A stretch of 64,000 nucleotides of DNA from Methylobacterium tardum (GCF_023546765.1 NZ_CP097484.1:4186001-4250000); one strand, 5' to 3'; positions 1 to 9,411 are shown, numbered from the stretch's first letter. The notes: a model not told the origin generated them from the letters alone. Translations and numbers: made by a program.

Positions 1-1010
1 TGAAAGCTGTCTTGTTGACCGGCGCCGCCGGTTTCATCGGATACCATGTCGCCAAGCGCTATCTGGATGCCGGTCGCACCGTCATCGGCGTCGGCGACCT
101 CAACGACTATTACGAGGTCGCGCTCAAGGAGAGCCGCCTCAGCAATCTCTCGTCTTACAGCAACTTCGCCTTCAGGAAAATCGATCTGGCCGATCGTTCG
201 GCTATGGAAGATGTCTTCAGGGCGCAGGCCTACGACACCGTCATCCATCTCGGCGCCCAAGCAGGCGTGCGTTACTCGCTGGAAAACCCGCACGTCTACG
301 TGAAGAGCAACGTCGAAGGCTTCCTCCATGTCCTCGAAGGCTGCCGGCACAATCCGGTGGCGCATCTCCTCTACGCGTCATCCAGTTCGGTCTACGGCGC
401 GGTGACGCAGATGCCGTTCTCCGTCCATCAGAATGTCGATCATCCGGTCAGCCTGTACGCGGCCACCAAGAAGTCGAACGAGCTGCTCGCCCACTGCTAC
501 AGCCATCTCTACCGGATCCCGTGCAGCGGCCTGCGCTTCTTCACGGTCTACGGGCCGTGGGGACGGCCCGACATGGCGCTGTTCCTGTTCACGCGGGCGA
601 TCCTGGCGGGCGAGCCGATCAAGGTCTTCGCCAACGGTCAGATGATGCGCGATTTCACCTATATCGGCGACGTGGTCGAGGGCATCGTGCGGCTTGCCGA
701 GCAGCCGGCCCGGAGCAACCCGGGCTGGGATTCGGATGTGCCCGACCCGGGCACCAGCAACGCGCCCTACCGGGTCTACAACATCGGCAATCACCAGCCG
801 GTGCAGCTGCTGCACCTGATCGAGGTGCTGGAGACCTGTCTGGGCCGCAAGGCCCAGAAGGAGTTCCTGCCGCTCCAACCCGGCGATGTGCCGGCCACGT
901 ATGCGGATGTCGAAGACCTCTCGGCAGCCACCGGCTACGCGCCGAGCACGCCCATCGAGGTCGGCGTGGAGCGTTTCGTGCGCTGGTACCGGGACTATTA
1001 TCGCGTCTGA
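1..1010 (+). CDS. UDP-glucuronate 4-epimerase (first base lies outside the window)
   Basis: Extended short-chain dehydrogenase/reductase that would interconvert UDP-glucuronate and UDP-galacturonate in the cytoplasm, supplying acidic sugar for EPS. The window opens with TGAAAGCTGTC, so the start is almost certainly an ATG whose A is one base upstream; the protein then reads MKAVLLTGAAGFIGYHVAK with the Rossmann TGxxGFIG motif. The catalytic YxxxK appears as YAATK near residue 155, and SSSSVYG and RFFTVYGPWGRPDMA are typical of the UDP-GlcA epimerase branch. About 336 residues, normal for the family. It pairs functionally with UDP-glucose dehydrogenase at 31559-32890, at the other end of the EPS locus. 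The exact sugar specificity is inferred from motifs. Confidence 0.88.
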   Translation, partial: KAVLLTGAAGFIGYHVAKRYLDAGRTVIGVGDLNDYYEVALKESRLSNLSSYSNFAFRKIDLADRSAMEDVFRAQAYDTVIHLGAQAGVRYSLENPHVYVKSNVEGFLHVLEGCRHNPVAHLLYASSSSVYGAVTQMPFSVHQNVDHPVSLYAATKKSNELLAHCYSHLYRIPCSGLRFFTVYGPWGRPDMALFLFTRAILAGEPIKVFANGQMMRDFTYIGDVVEGIVRLAEQPARSNPGWDSDVPDPGTSNAPYRVYNIGNHQPVQLLHLIEVLETCLGRKAQKEFLPLQPGDVPATYADVEDLSAATGYAPSTPIEVGVERFVRWYRDYYRV

Positions 1011-1102
1011 TGCGGCTGCCGGCGGTCGCGCATCGCCGGCTCCTCGTGCGCGCGCCCGCTCGGATCGTCACGCGCCGGGCGTGAGGCCCGGCGCGGCAAA
1101 CC

Positions 1103-2059
1103 TCACCGCTGGTGACCGAGATAGATGTCCTGCGGGTGCAGACTGGCGGTCGAGGCAGGGACCTGGGCCGGCTTGCGTCCCAGGAAATAGACGCCGTTCG
1201 CGCTGTCGACCTGTCGCGCCTCGGGAAGACGGTGGTCGAGGAAGGCCAGCGGCAGGAACGGCAGGGAGAGCAGCCCCCCGAGCTTCCGGGAGCGGGTCAG
1301 ATCCCGCATCAGCGCGCGGATCGCCCAGTAGGCGGACAGGCCCGTGCCGCCGAGGGACCCCCGCGCCATGGGCTCGAAGGCGCGGAACAGCAGGCGGTGC
1401 CCGCTCTCCGTGAACCGCCAGAAATCGTACGGCCCCTCATGCACGTGCTGCAGGAACGGCGTCTCGGCGTAGACGTGCCCGCCGTGCTTGAGCACGCGCT
1501 CGATCTCCGCGACGATCCGGGCCGGATCGGCGACGTGCTCCAGCACCGCCTGCACCACCACCGCGTCCACCGAGGCGTCCGCGAGGGGAATGGCGTGTCC
1601 ATCGGCGATGAAGGAAAGGTCCGTGCTCGGGTAGACGTCGAAGGCGATGACCTTCAGGCCCGGATCTGCGTAGAGGTCGCGGGAGCCTTCCCCGCGCGTC
1701 CCGCCGCCCACAACGACCACGATCGGATCGTCGGCCGAGGCCTTGGCGGCCGCGATCAGGGCGCTGAAATTGGCGCGGCTGCGCTTGGTCGAGGGAAACA
1801 GCGCCTTGGCGATCTGGCGCAGGCCGGAATGCGGCTTGCGGTCGATGAGCGGCGCGAGCCCCTCCTCGCCGAGATCGGCGCGCCGGACGACGCTCCGCTC
1901 GAAGTCGATGAGCACTGGCTGACCGTGCACCACAGGAAAGGCGGAGAGCGCGGAGGCGGCGCGGACCGCGCCGGCCTTGCCGGGTGTGATCACCACGCGC
2001 TCGTCGGGCCGGCCCGGATGGCGCAACAGACCTGCGTAATCTTCGAAGCTTGCCAGCAT
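1103..2059 (-). CDS. SAM-dependent methyltransferase (Methyltransf_11 type)
   Basis: Class I methyltransferase of 318 residues. The SAM-binding motif I is VVVVGGGTRG (about residues 114-123), followed by an acidic end of strand beta2 (VIAFDVYPS) and motif VVQAVLEHVADP, typical of the Methyltransf_11 family. The N-terminal 100 residues carry no domain I recognise. A GGAG lies about 8 nt before the ATG at 2059. It follows DUF1501 by 53 nt on the same strand, so it is probably the last gene of the GT4-DUF1800-DUF1501 operon. Methylation of a sugar or glycan in EPS assembly is the likely job given the context, but the substrate is unknown. Confidence 0.75.
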   Translation of the reverse strand: MLASFEDYAGLLRHPGRPDERVVITPGKAGAVRAASALSAFPVVHGQPVLIDFERSVVRRADLGEEGLAPLIDRKPHSGLRQIAKALFPSTKRSRANFSALIAAAKASADDPIVVVVGGGTRGEGSRDLYADPGLKVIAFDVYPSTDLSFIADGHAIPLADASVDAVVVQAVLEHVADPARIVAEIERVLKHGGHVYAETPFLQHVHEGPYDFWRFTESGHRLLFRAFEPMARGSLGGTGLSAYWAIRALMRDLTRSRKLGGLLSLPFLPLAFLDHRLPEARQVDSANGVYFLGRKPAQVPASTASLHPQDIYLGHQR

Positions 2060-2112
2060 ACCAGGAACTCCACGTTCGGGGCCGATCCGGCCGGTGCTCG
2101 ATCAGGACGCGC

Positions 2113-3375
2113 TCAGACGATCAGCCCCCGCACCGGCGGCAAGTGCTCGGTCCCCGGGAACACGTCCCGGGAGAGGGCGGCGTCGGAGGCGCCCAGCAGA
2201 TCCATCGCGACGCCCTTCAGGACGGCCCGCAGGTCCAGGGTCGGCATCAGATCGCGCCGCTCGTAGAGCTGGTTCTCGCGCAGGCCCGGCCAGTCGGTGA
2301 TCATCCGACCGCCGGCGATCGCGCCGCCCGCCAGCAGCGCGATGGTCCCGTTGCCGTGATCGGTGCCGAGAGTGCCGTTGAGCCGGGCGGCCCGCCCGAA
2401 TTCCGTGGTGACGACGATGGCCGTGTCCCGCCAGACCGGCGCGAGCTCGACCTCGAAGGCCTGCAAGGCCGCGTCCAGGGCCTGCAGCAGATCCGCCAGC
2501 CGGCCGGACGCGCCGCCGGTATGGGCATGCGTGTCGAAGCCGTCGAAGGATAGGGCCGCGACCCGGGGGCCGTCCGGCCGGACGAGGAACCGCGCGGCTC
2601 CGGTCGCGATGGAGCGTGCGGCCTGCACGTGGGGCTGGGTGCGGGTGTTGAGGTTCGCGCCGATCCCGGCCTCGGACGCCATCCGGTCGGTCTCGATGGC
2701 GCGATCGAGGGCCTGCGCGAGCTTCGGATCGGTATGGGCGTAGATCTGCTCCATCCGGTCGAACAGCGTCGCTGTGGCCGCCGGCAGATCCGACGGGTAC
2801 CACGCGAGCACCGGAGCCGGCCCGCGAAGGATCAGAGGCGTCGAGGCCCCGATGGCAAGGCCGCCCGCGCCCGGATTGCCCGCCTGCCCCTCGCCGCGCC
2901 CGAGCGCGCGCCCGGCCGGCAGGTGCGCGGCGAGCCGGTTCAGCCAGCCGGTCCGGGACGCGCCCGGCCGCGGCGTCCCGCTCTCGAGCACGTCCTGTCC
3001 GTCGAAATGCGAGCGGTCGCGGTACGGCGTGGCGACCGCATGGACTACCGACAGCTTGCGCTCGCGGAACAGGCGCGCCGTCTCCCGCATGGCCGGGTGC
3101 AGGTAGAAGAAGCCGTCGAGCGGCAGGGCCGGGTTCGCGCCGCCGGCCTCAAGCGCGATCGATTCGCGCAGGCCGCGATAGGCCGGGTCGCCGATCGGAG
3201 CGACGGCCGACAATCCGTCGAGGGCACCGCGCAGGATCACCACCAGCAGGCGGGGGTCGCGGCCGGTGGTCGCCTGCGCGAAGCGGGGCGCGTGGGCCCA
3301 GGCGTAGAGCGCCCCGGCTCCGAAGGCCAGGCTCCGGCGGGTCGGCCCGGCCCCATGTCCGTACGCCATGGTCAT
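2113..3375 (-). CDS. DUF1501 family protein with Tat-like signal
   Basis: Secreted protein of 420 residues in the DUF1501 family (sulfatase/alkaline-phosphatase-like fold). The N-terminus MTMAYGHGAGPTRRSLAF contains a twin-arginine motif followed by an Ala-rich segment ending AQA, so Tat export is likely. Conserved features visible are LVVILRGALDGL near residue 42, FDGQDVLESG, and the C-terminal TEFGRAARLNGTLGTDHGNG. An in-frame extension reaches 3582, but the start at 3375 is chosen because its ATG overlaps the stop of DUF1800 as ATGA (3372-3375). DUF1501 and DUF1800 genes are commonly paired in bacteria; their biochemical role is not settled. Here they sit behind a glycosyltransferase. Confidence 0.87.
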   Translation of the reverse strand: MTMAYGHGAGPTRRSLAFGAGALYAWAHAPRFAQATTGRDPRLLVVILRGALDGLSAVAPIGDPAYRGLRESIALEAGGANPALPLDGFFYLHPAMRETARLFRERKLSVVHAVATPYRDRSHFDGQDVLESGTPRPGASRTGWLNRLAAHLPAGRALGRGEGQAGNPGAGGLAIGASTPLILRGPAPVLAWYPSDLPAATATLFDRMEQIYAHTDPKLAQALDRAIETDRMASEAGIGANLNTRTQPHVQAARSIATGAARFLVRPDGPRVAALSFDGFDTHAHTGGASGRLADLLQALDAALQAFEVELAPVWRDTAIVVTTEFGRAARLNGTLGTDHGNGTIALLAGGAIAGGRMITDWPGLRENQLYERRDLMPTLDLRAVLKGVAMDLLGASDAALSRDVFPGTEHLPPVRGLIV

Positions 3376-4811
3376 CTCCGCTGGAATTCGGGTGACAGGA
3401 GCAGGACGGCGATGGCTTCCCGTCTGTTCGGGGCGGCACGCAGGCCCTCGCTCGTCTCGCGGGTCAAAGCGGGACCGAGGATCGCGGCCGCGAGCTCCCC
3501 GACATCCCGGTCCGTCCGCTCGTGCTCGGCCACCACGGAGGCGGCCTCGAACCGGGCCCGGAAGTTGGCGGGCGAGAGCCACGCGGCCTCCGTATCGGGG
3601 AACCCGTTCGGGCCCGGCACGTCCCAGACCCTCTGGGCGAGGCTGCGCAGGATCAGGGTGAAGCCCTCTGCCGAGAGCGGCACGCCGGTGGCGCGCAGGG
3701 CCGCCGCCAGGAATTCCTGGGGCGTGCGCAGCTTCACCCGCTCGCCCCAGGCGAGATCGGACTCCACCAGCGCGCGCGTGACGGCGCCGAGATCCCCGTC
3801 GGTCCGCCGGTAGGTCTCGGCGAGCGCCTGGACGAGGGCCTCCGGCGGCTGGTCGGCGACGAAATGACGGCAGAGCTTGAACGCGATGAAGCGGGCGGTC
3901 GCGGGCTTGCGGGCCAGTTCGTCGAGGGCGTCCAGCGCCTCCTGCGCGCCGGCCTCGGGGTAGGTGCGTCCCAGCAGCACCTTGGCGCCGGGCTCGTGCG
4001 CGGCGGCGTTGAACACGAAGCTGCCGGCAACGGCTCCCTTGCGGGCGTCGCCGGTCGTCCAGCCGGTGAGCATGCGCGCGAGGTTCTCGACATCGCGCTG
4101 CCCGTAGCCGCCGTCCACGCCCAGCGTGTGCAGCTCCAGGATCTCACGGGCGAGGTTCTCGTTGAGACCCGCCCGGCCTGCGCCGGACGGCGAGCGCCCG
4201 GCTGGGGAATTGGGACCGATCGAATTGCTGTTGTCGAGGTAGGTCAACATCGCGAAGTGCCGGGTCGAGGCCTTCAGCATGTCGGCGAAGCGACCCAGGA
4301 CGCGCGGTCGCACCACCTCCCGCTCGAAGGCCCCCGCGGTGATGCGCTGCCAGCCGCTCTTGGCGACGCCCACCGCGAAGTGGTTCGACCAGAACCAGAC
4401 GAGCCGTTCGGTCAGGCCGATGGCCGGTTGCGGCAGGATCGCGAGGCGTGCCTCGACCTCCTTGTCGTAGAAGCGTCCTTCCGGAAGGCGGAAGACGCCG
4501 GGGGGCAGTTCGGGCGGTGATGGAGGCGCGGCGTTCGCGCGTCCGTTGAGACCCATGCCGGACGCCGGCATATCGGCCATGGCCATGGCGGGCCGGCGCG
4601 CGGTTGTGGAGGCGAGGTATTGCTCCCAGCGCATCTTGTGGGTGACGAGTTCGGCGAGGCTGGGCATGCCCTCAGGCACCGCGGCGCCACCGGCGAGTTC
4701 GGCCGCCACCCGGGCCCGCGGGTCGTCGGCGACCGCGTCGAGGTCGCCCGGACGGGCGCCGAGCCCGAACCGATGCAGCGCGATGCAGGCGGCCTGCGCG
4801 CGGGCGATCAT
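3372..4811 (-). CDS. DUF1800 family protein
   Basis: 479-residue DUF1800 protein. Recognisable segments are ALHRFGLGARPGDL near the N-terminus, RLVWFWSNHFAVG around residue 145, LTYLDNSNSIGPN, NENLAREILELHTLGV and CRHFVADQPP. No clear signal peptide is seen. Its start codon overlaps the end of the upstream glycosyltransferase (ATGA at 4808-4811) and its stop overlaps the start of DUF1501, which argues for translational coupling of all three. The family function is unknown; the DUF1800/DUF1501 pair is widespread and usually co-transcribed. Coupling to a GT4 enzyme suggests an envelope or polysaccharide-linked role, which is inference. Confidence 0.87.
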   Translation of the reverse strand: MIARAQAACIALHRFGLGARPGDLDAVADDPRARVAAELAGGAAVPEGMPSLAELVTHKMRWEQYLASTTARRPAMAMADMPASGMGLNGRANAAPPSPPELPPGVFRLPEGRFYDKEVEARLAILPQPAIGLTERLVWFWSNHFAVGVAKSGWQRITAGAFEREVVRPRVLGRFADMLKASTRHFAMLTYLDNSNSIGPNSPAGRSPSGAGRAGLNENLAREILELHTLGVDGGYGQRDVENLARMLTGWTTGDARKGAVAGSFVFNAAAHEPGAKVLLGRTYPEAGAQEALDALDELARKPATARFIAFKLCRHFVADQPPEALVQALAETYRRTDGDLGAVTRALVESDLAWGERVKLRTPQEFLAAALRATGVPLSAEGFTLILRSLAQRVWDVPGPNGFPDTEAAWLSPANFRARFEAASVVAEHERTDRDVGELAAAILGPALTRETSEGLRAAPNRREAIAVLLLSPEFQRR

Positions 4812-6022
4812 TGGCCAACAGGCGCCGGGACGCCGGCCTCGGCGCTGCCAATGTCGCGGCCGCGTGCAGGAGGCGCCCGATTCAATCGGTCATCGGCCAT
4901 CTCGCGATAGAGGCGCAGATACGCCTCGGCCACGACATTGATCGCGTGCTTCTCGCACACGCGCTGTCGCGCCTCGGCGCTCATGGCAGCCCACTGCGCC
5001 GCATCGAGGCCGCCGGCGGTCACGAGGCCCTCCAGGATCGCGTCGCGGGTGTTGTCCGCCAGCATCACACCCGACTGCCCGGGGACGACGAGGTCTCCGA
5101 CGCCGCTGACATCGGTGATGACCGGCACGGCACCGTACGCCATGGCTTCGAGCAGGGTGTTCGACATGCCCTCGGAATCGGAGGGCAGGATCATGAAGGC
5201 CGCGCCCCCGTAGATGGCGTCGCGATCGTCGGTGACGCCCATGAAGCGCACCGAGGAAAGACCGGCGGCCTGCTCGATCAGACGGTTCTTCTCCGGGCCG
5301 CTCCCGAAGATGCGCAGGGTCGCGGGGTGCTCGGCGGCGAAGATCCGGAAGGCCTCGATCAGCCGATCGACGCGCTTCTCCTGCGCGAGCCGGCCGGCAT
5401 AGACGAACACGCATGCGCCATCCGGAGCGCGGTAGGCCGCCCCCGGCTCCATCGGGCACTCGACCCCGTTCGGCACCCGCGCCACCCGGTCAGCGGGTAT
5501 TCCGAGGGCGGCGAGGTCCCCCGCGATGTCACTGCTGTTGGCCACGAAGATGAGCCGCGAGCGGCGCGCGAGGGAGACCACGAGCTTGCCGAAGGGCAGC
5601 TTCTGCGCCGGCAGCCGGCGCAACTCCATATGTTCGCCCCCGCGCCCGAGCTTGGCCGAGAGCAGCTTCCCGAACAGCCGTCCGGCAACCAAGCCCGGCC
5701 ACGCATGCAGGCGCAGGTGCTGGATCGCGATGACGTCGTAGGAGCGGCGATGGCGGGCGAGCCAGAGGAAGGCGCGAAACCAGAAATGCAGCATCGAGAA
5801 GACGTAACGACCGCCAAGGGCAGGATCGCTGCGCATCGGAAGGCGGACCACCCGACCCTCGGGCTGGTCGTCGGTTCCGGCCGCCTGCGCCTGGAGGGTC
5901 GGTGTGAGGATCGTGATCGCCGCGCCGCGGTCGCGTAGGGAGCGGGCGAGGATGCGGGTCTGACGCTCGGCACCGCCGAAGCTGTCCGGATAGTAGGTCG
6001 GCATCAGGAATACGATGCGCAT
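4808..6022 (-). CDS. Glycosyltransferase family 4
   Basis: GT4 (GT-B fold) glycosyltransferase of about 404 residues. The N-terminus MRIVFLMPTYYPDSFGGAER is typical of sugar transferases that act on lipid-linked glycans. The C-terminal nucleotide-sugar domain has VFVYAGRLAQEKRVDRLIEA and the E-x7-E motif in SDSEGMSNTLLEAM. An in-frame extension to 6118 is rejected: MRIVFLMP at 6022 is preceded by an AAAGGGAC Shine-Dalgarno-like sequence about 10 nt upstream. First gene of the minus-strand operon with DUF1800, DUF1501 and the methyltransferase. Sugar donor and acceptor cannot be read from sequence. Confidence 0.88.
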   Translation of the reverse strand: MRIVFLMPTYYPDSFGGAERQTRILARSLRDRGAAITILTPTLQAQAAGTDDQPEGRVVRLPMRSDPALGGRYVFSMLHFWFRAFLWLARHRRSYDVIAIQHLRLHAWPGLVAGRLFGKLLSAKLGRGGEHMELRRLPAQKLPFGKLVVSLARRSRLIFVANSSDIAGDLAALGIPADRVARVPNGVECPMEPGAAYRAPDGACVFVYAGRLAQEKRVDRLIEAFRIFAAEHPATLRIFGSGPEKNRLIEQAAGLSSVRFMGVTDDRDAIYGGAAFMILPSDSEGMSNTLLEAMAYGAVPVITDVSGVGDLVVPGQSGVMLADNTRDAILEGLVTAGGLDAAQWAAMSAEARQRVCEKHAINVVAEAYLRLYREMADDRLNRAPPARGRDIGSAEAGVPAPVGQ

Positions 6023-6425
6023 GGAGCGGTTCGTCCCTTTCGCGATGGAGGGCGCACAGACGGTTCGCTGGCTCCGTGGGACGAAAGTAGATCGGCCGTG
6101 AGGCCCTATGCTTGACAAAGGTCAAGGCGCGGGGCTGCAACACCTGAAAAGCAGCGTACAATCGCGACCGATATTGAGGCCGCCCATTTTAGCGCACGAG
6201 CGCAGCCGCGTCGGCACCTTGGACTTAATTTGCTATGGGACCGGCTTTTTCTCCAAACATCGCAACGGAAAGGCGGAACACTTCTTTCTCGTCCACTGCG
6301 ATGACCGAACCTTGGACAGCTCGCGCGCTAGCAATGTCGTGCAGAACTGAATTCGCGCCAAGATCCTGGCTGGCATGACTGTTGCGAGGCATCTACTTAC
6401 GTAGCGCCTCGGGGGAGGTCAGGCG
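6023..6425. other. Divergent intergenic region, about 400 nt, no gene
   Basis: Separates the minus-strand GT4 operon (start 6022) from the plus-strand GMC oxidoreductase (start 6426). It is richer in A/T than its neighbours and should hold both promoters. It contains the inverted repeat TTGAC-AAAG-GTCAA at 6112-6125. No convincing ORF or RNA gene is seen; an 80-codon plus-strand ORF from 6108 lacks homology that I recognise. Confidence 0.6.
6112..6125. promoter_or_regulatory. Inverted repeat TTGAC-N4-GTCAA, candidate operator
   Basis: Perfect 5-bp half-sites with a 4-bp spacer, 90 nt upstream of the GT4 start. A similar TGAC-N4-GTCA element occurs at 24999-25010 in the divergent region before the Wzc operon. 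Shared use as a regulator site is inference. Confidence 0.35.
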
Positions 6426-8033
6426 GTGACGGTGTTCAACCTGTCGGATGCCGAAGGCGCGTGCCTGCGGCAGGAGGTTGATGTCTGCATCGTCGGCGGC
6501 GGAATGGCCGGGCTTGCCGCCGCCCATCGCCTGGGTGCGGTCCCCGGTCTCCGGACCTGTGTCCTGGAGAGCGGCGGCCGCGCCCGGGACGAGCACCTGG
6601 AAGCCCTCAACGACGTCGAGGATCCGAAAGGCCGCTATGCCGGGGCGCGGGCGAGCCGTGTCCGCCTGATCGGAGGCGCCTCGACGCTCTGGGGCGGCCG
6701 GCTCCTGCCCCTGACCGCACACGATCTCGGCGCCCGCGATTACGCCTCGATCGAGCCGTGGCCGATCAATCCCGAGGAACTGGATGCCCATACGTCCTCG
6801 GTCGAAACGCTGTTCGATCTCGATCACCGCCCGTTCGAATCGACGGACCTGGCGCGGGTCTGGCCGAAGTTCGGCCTCTATCCGCGGCATGCGGGCGTGA
6901 GCTGTCGATTCGCGAAGTTTCCGACCTTCCGCAACCGGAACATCGCCACGGCTCTGCGGCGCTCGGTCCTGGCCGGAGCACGGGTCACCGTCTACCTCAA
7001 CGCCACCGTCCACGATTTCGGCCTGGATGCTGAGGCCGGACGGCTCCGCGAGGTCGTTGCCCGGGCTCCCGACGGGGCGAGCCTGCGGGTCGCGGCCCGG
7101 TATTTCATCTTCGCGGCGGGCACCATCGAGACGACCCGGCTCGCTCTCCTGCTGGACCGGGTCTCGCACCAGCGCGCCTTCGCAGGATGCGGGGCGCTCG
7201 GCCTCTACTTCAACGATCATCTCAAGGTGGCGGTCGGCCGAGTCTTTCCGATCGACGCCTGCGCGACCAATCGGCTTCTCGGCTACCACGTCGCCGGAGC
7301 GACCCGGCGGAACCTTCATTTCGAGCTGAGCGCGCAGGCGCAGCGCCAGCACGCGATCCCGAGCGCCTATATCGACTTCCGGCTCGCGATGCCCGAGCGG
7401 TCGATCTACAGCGCTCTGCGCGACCTGGGTCGGCGCATCCAGGGCAAGACGCCGCCTCATCGCGACCGGCAGCTCCTGCGGGAGGCACTGGACGTCGAGA
7501 CCCTGTACCGGCTCCTGTTCTGGCGCCTGCGGCACCGCCAGCTCTATCTGTCGGACACGATCAGCATCACGGCCGAGATGCGGATCGAGCAGGCCCCGAG
7601 CGCGGCGCACCGGGTGACCCTGTCGGACCGCCTCGATGCGTTCGGCACACCCCAGGTGCGGCTGGACTGGTCTCCGACGGAAGCGGATCGCCGGACGTTC
7701 CTCGCGGCCTTGCGGCATTTCAAGGCGTTCTGGTCGCAATCCGGGCTGACGGCGGTAAGCCCGATTGCGTGGGAGCCGGACGACGAGGCATCGGGCGACC
7801 GGTTCCTGAACAGGGCGCAGGATGCCTCGCATCCCGCCGGCTCGACCCGGATGGGGCTCGACCCGACACGCTCGGTGGTCGACCCCGCGCTGCGCTGCCA
7901 TGGGGTCCCGAATCTGTTCCTCGTCAGCGCCTCGGTGTTCCCCGGTGCGGGAAGCGCGAACCCGACGCTGACGATCCTGCAGCTCGCCCACCGCTGCGCC
8001 GCCCAAATCGCCGGCGAGATCCGTTCGGCCTGA
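6426..8033 (+). CDS. GMC-family FAD-dependent oxidoreductase
   Basis: 535-residue flavoprotein of the glucose-methanol-choline family. The N-terminal FAD-binding motif is VCIVGGGMAGLAAAHRL (residues 18-34). The C-terminal GMC_oxred_C signature includes HPAGSTRMG, supplying the family His, and ASVFPGAGSANPTLTILQLA, supplying the Asn of the His/Asn pair. Start is GTG at 6426, preceded at 7 nt by the strong Shine-Dalgarno GGGGGAGG (6411-6418). It stands between glycosyltransferase genes, so oxidation of a sugar alcohol or a lipid-linked sugar is likely, but the substrate is unknown. No signal peptide is seen, so it is probably cytoplasmic. Confidence 0.87.
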   Translation: MTVFNLSDAEGACLRQEVDVCIVGGGMAGLAAAHRLGAVPGLRTCVLESGGRARDEHLEALNDVEDPKGRYAGARASRVRLIGGASTLWGGRLLPLTAHDLGARDYASIEPWPINPEELDAHTSSVETLFDLDHRPFESTDLARVWPKFGLYPRHAGVSCRFAKFPTFRNRNIATALRRSVLAGARVTVYLNATVHDFGLDAEAGRLREVVARAPDGASLRVAARYFIFAAGTIETTRLALLLDRVSHQRAFAGCGALGLYFNDHLKVAVGRVFPIDACATNRLLGYHVAGATRRNLHFELSAQAQRQHAIPSAYIDFRLAMPERSIYSALRDLGRRIQGKTPPHRDRQLLREALDVETLYRLLFWRLRHRQLYLSDTISITAEMRIEQAPSAAHRVTLSDRLDAFGTPQVRLDWSPTEADRRTFLAALRHFKAFWSQSGLTAVSPIAWEPDDEASGDRFLNRAQDASHPAGSTRMGLDPTRSVVDPALRCHGVPNLFLVSASVFPGAGSANPTLTILQLAHRCAAQIAGEIRSA

Positions 8034-8205
8034 CGTCACCATCCGTTCGCCGGCTGTGTTCGGCCGGATCTTAAGGCATAGATCGACGAGAATTTGCCAT
8101 CGTATTCAGAGCTAAAAAGCATAGATTGCATGACTAAAATCAACTGTCCGTGAGTCATCCAGCCTAGCCTGCCGCCATCTTGTTCCGATCTGGTGGGAGC
8201 GGCCG

Positions 8206-9411
8206 ATGGTCGAGACTGGTCTGAAGATCGCCCATGTCATCACGCGCATGATCCGCGGCGGTGCAGACGAGAATACGATGCTCTCCTGCAACGCATTCGC
8301 CGAGCGGGGCCACGACGTCACCCTCCTGTGCGGCGGCGAGATAGAGGAGGAGATGCTGGCCCGGGCCCATCCGCGCGTGACCACGATCCGCATTCCGAGC
8401 CTGATCCGGCCCATCCATCCGATCGCGGACGCTGCGGCCCTGATCGCCCTGCGCCATCACCTCCAGGCACTGCGCCCGGACATCATCCACACCCACACCA
8501 GCAAGGCCGGCATTCTCGGGCGCGCAGCGGCGGTCCGGATGCGGTCCAGCGCGGTGATCCACGGCATCCATATTCTGCCCTTCGTGAATGTCGGCGCCGC
8601 CCAGCGCGCCATCTATCTCGGGCTGGAGCGCGCCCTCGCCCGGGCCACCGACCAGTTCGTCAGCGTCAGCGCGGGCATGCGCGACATCGCCGTCGCCCAC
8701 GGGCTCGGCGGCGCCGACCGGCACCACGTGGTGGCCAGCGGCATGGACATCGCCGCGTTCCAGAGATTGGCGGCCCGTGGTCAAGCCCCCGCCCCCGGCA
8801 ACGACAACCGGGCGTTCAAGGTGCTCTACCTTGCGAATTACGAGGCGCGGAAGCAGCATGCCCGCCTCATCGACGAGATCGCCGCGCAGGCGGCACGCTT
8901 TCCCGATACGACCTTCCTCCTCGCCGGGCAGGGCCGCGAGCAGAGTGCGCTGCAGGACATGGTCCAGCGCCGCGGCCTCTCGCAGAAGGTCAAGATCCTG
9001 GGCTACGTGGAGGCGACCAGCGAGCTGATCGCCTCGGCCGACCTGTGCCTCTACTGCAGCGAGCGCGAGGGACTTCCGCGAGCCGTCGTGCAGTACTGCG
9101 CCACGGGCCGTCCGGTCGTGGCCTTTCACTTGCCCGGGATCGAGGCCGTGATCCGGCACGGCCATAACGGCTATCTCTGTCCGCAGGGCGATTTCATCGA
9201 CCTCTTCGCCCGGATCCGCGGCCTGCTCGACGACGCGACGGCGCGGGCGCGCATGGCGGAAAACGCAGCCGCCATCGACCTCAGCGAATGGGGCGCCGAG
9301 CGGATGTACCACCGGCTGAACGAGATCTACCGCAGCGCGCTCCGTGCCAAGCGCAACGCGGCCAGCGTCACTGTCCTGCCGACCGGCCTCGACGTCCGGA
9401 GCGCTTCGTGA
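8206..9411 (+). CDS. Glycosyltransferase family 4
   Basis: 401-residue GT-B enzyme. The N-terminal domain starts KIAHVITRMIRGGADEN and contains DIIHTHTSKAGILGR, typical of GT4 acceptor domains. The C-terminal domain carries LLAGQGREQSAL and the donor-binding E-x7-E region SEREGLPRAVVQY. ATG at 8206 follows GGTGGGAGC. Its TGA overlaps the GTG of the next glycosyltransferase (GTGA at 9408-9411), so the two are co-translated. Likely adds one sugar to the growing EPS repeat unit on the cytoplasmic face of the membrane. Donor and linkage are unknown. Confidence 0.88.
   Translation: MVETGLKIAHVITRMIRGGADENTMLSCNAFAERGHDVTLLCGGEIEEEMLARAHPRVTTIRIPSLIRPIHPIADAAALIALRHHLQALRPDIIHTHTSKAGILGRAAAVRMRSSAVIHGIHILPFVNVGAAQRAIYLGLERALARATDQFVSVSAGMRDIAVAHGLGGADRHHVVASGMDIAAFQRLAARGQAPAPGNDNRAFKVLYLANYEARKQHARLIDEIAAQAARFPDTTFLLAGQGREQSALQDMVQRRGLSQKVKILGYVEATSELIASADLCLYCSEREGLPRAVVQYCATGRPVVAFHLPGIEAVIRHGHNGYLCPQGDFIDLFARIRGLLDDATARARMAENAAAIDLSEWGAERMYHRLNEIYRSALRAKRNAASVTVLPTGLDVRSAS

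Noticed and set aside
6393-8042. 549-codon open frame on the minus strand opposite the GMC oxidoreductase
   Set aside because: Composition is rich in Arg/Gly/Asp with no domain, and it mirrors a well-supported gene. Long antisense frames are usual in GC-rich DNA.
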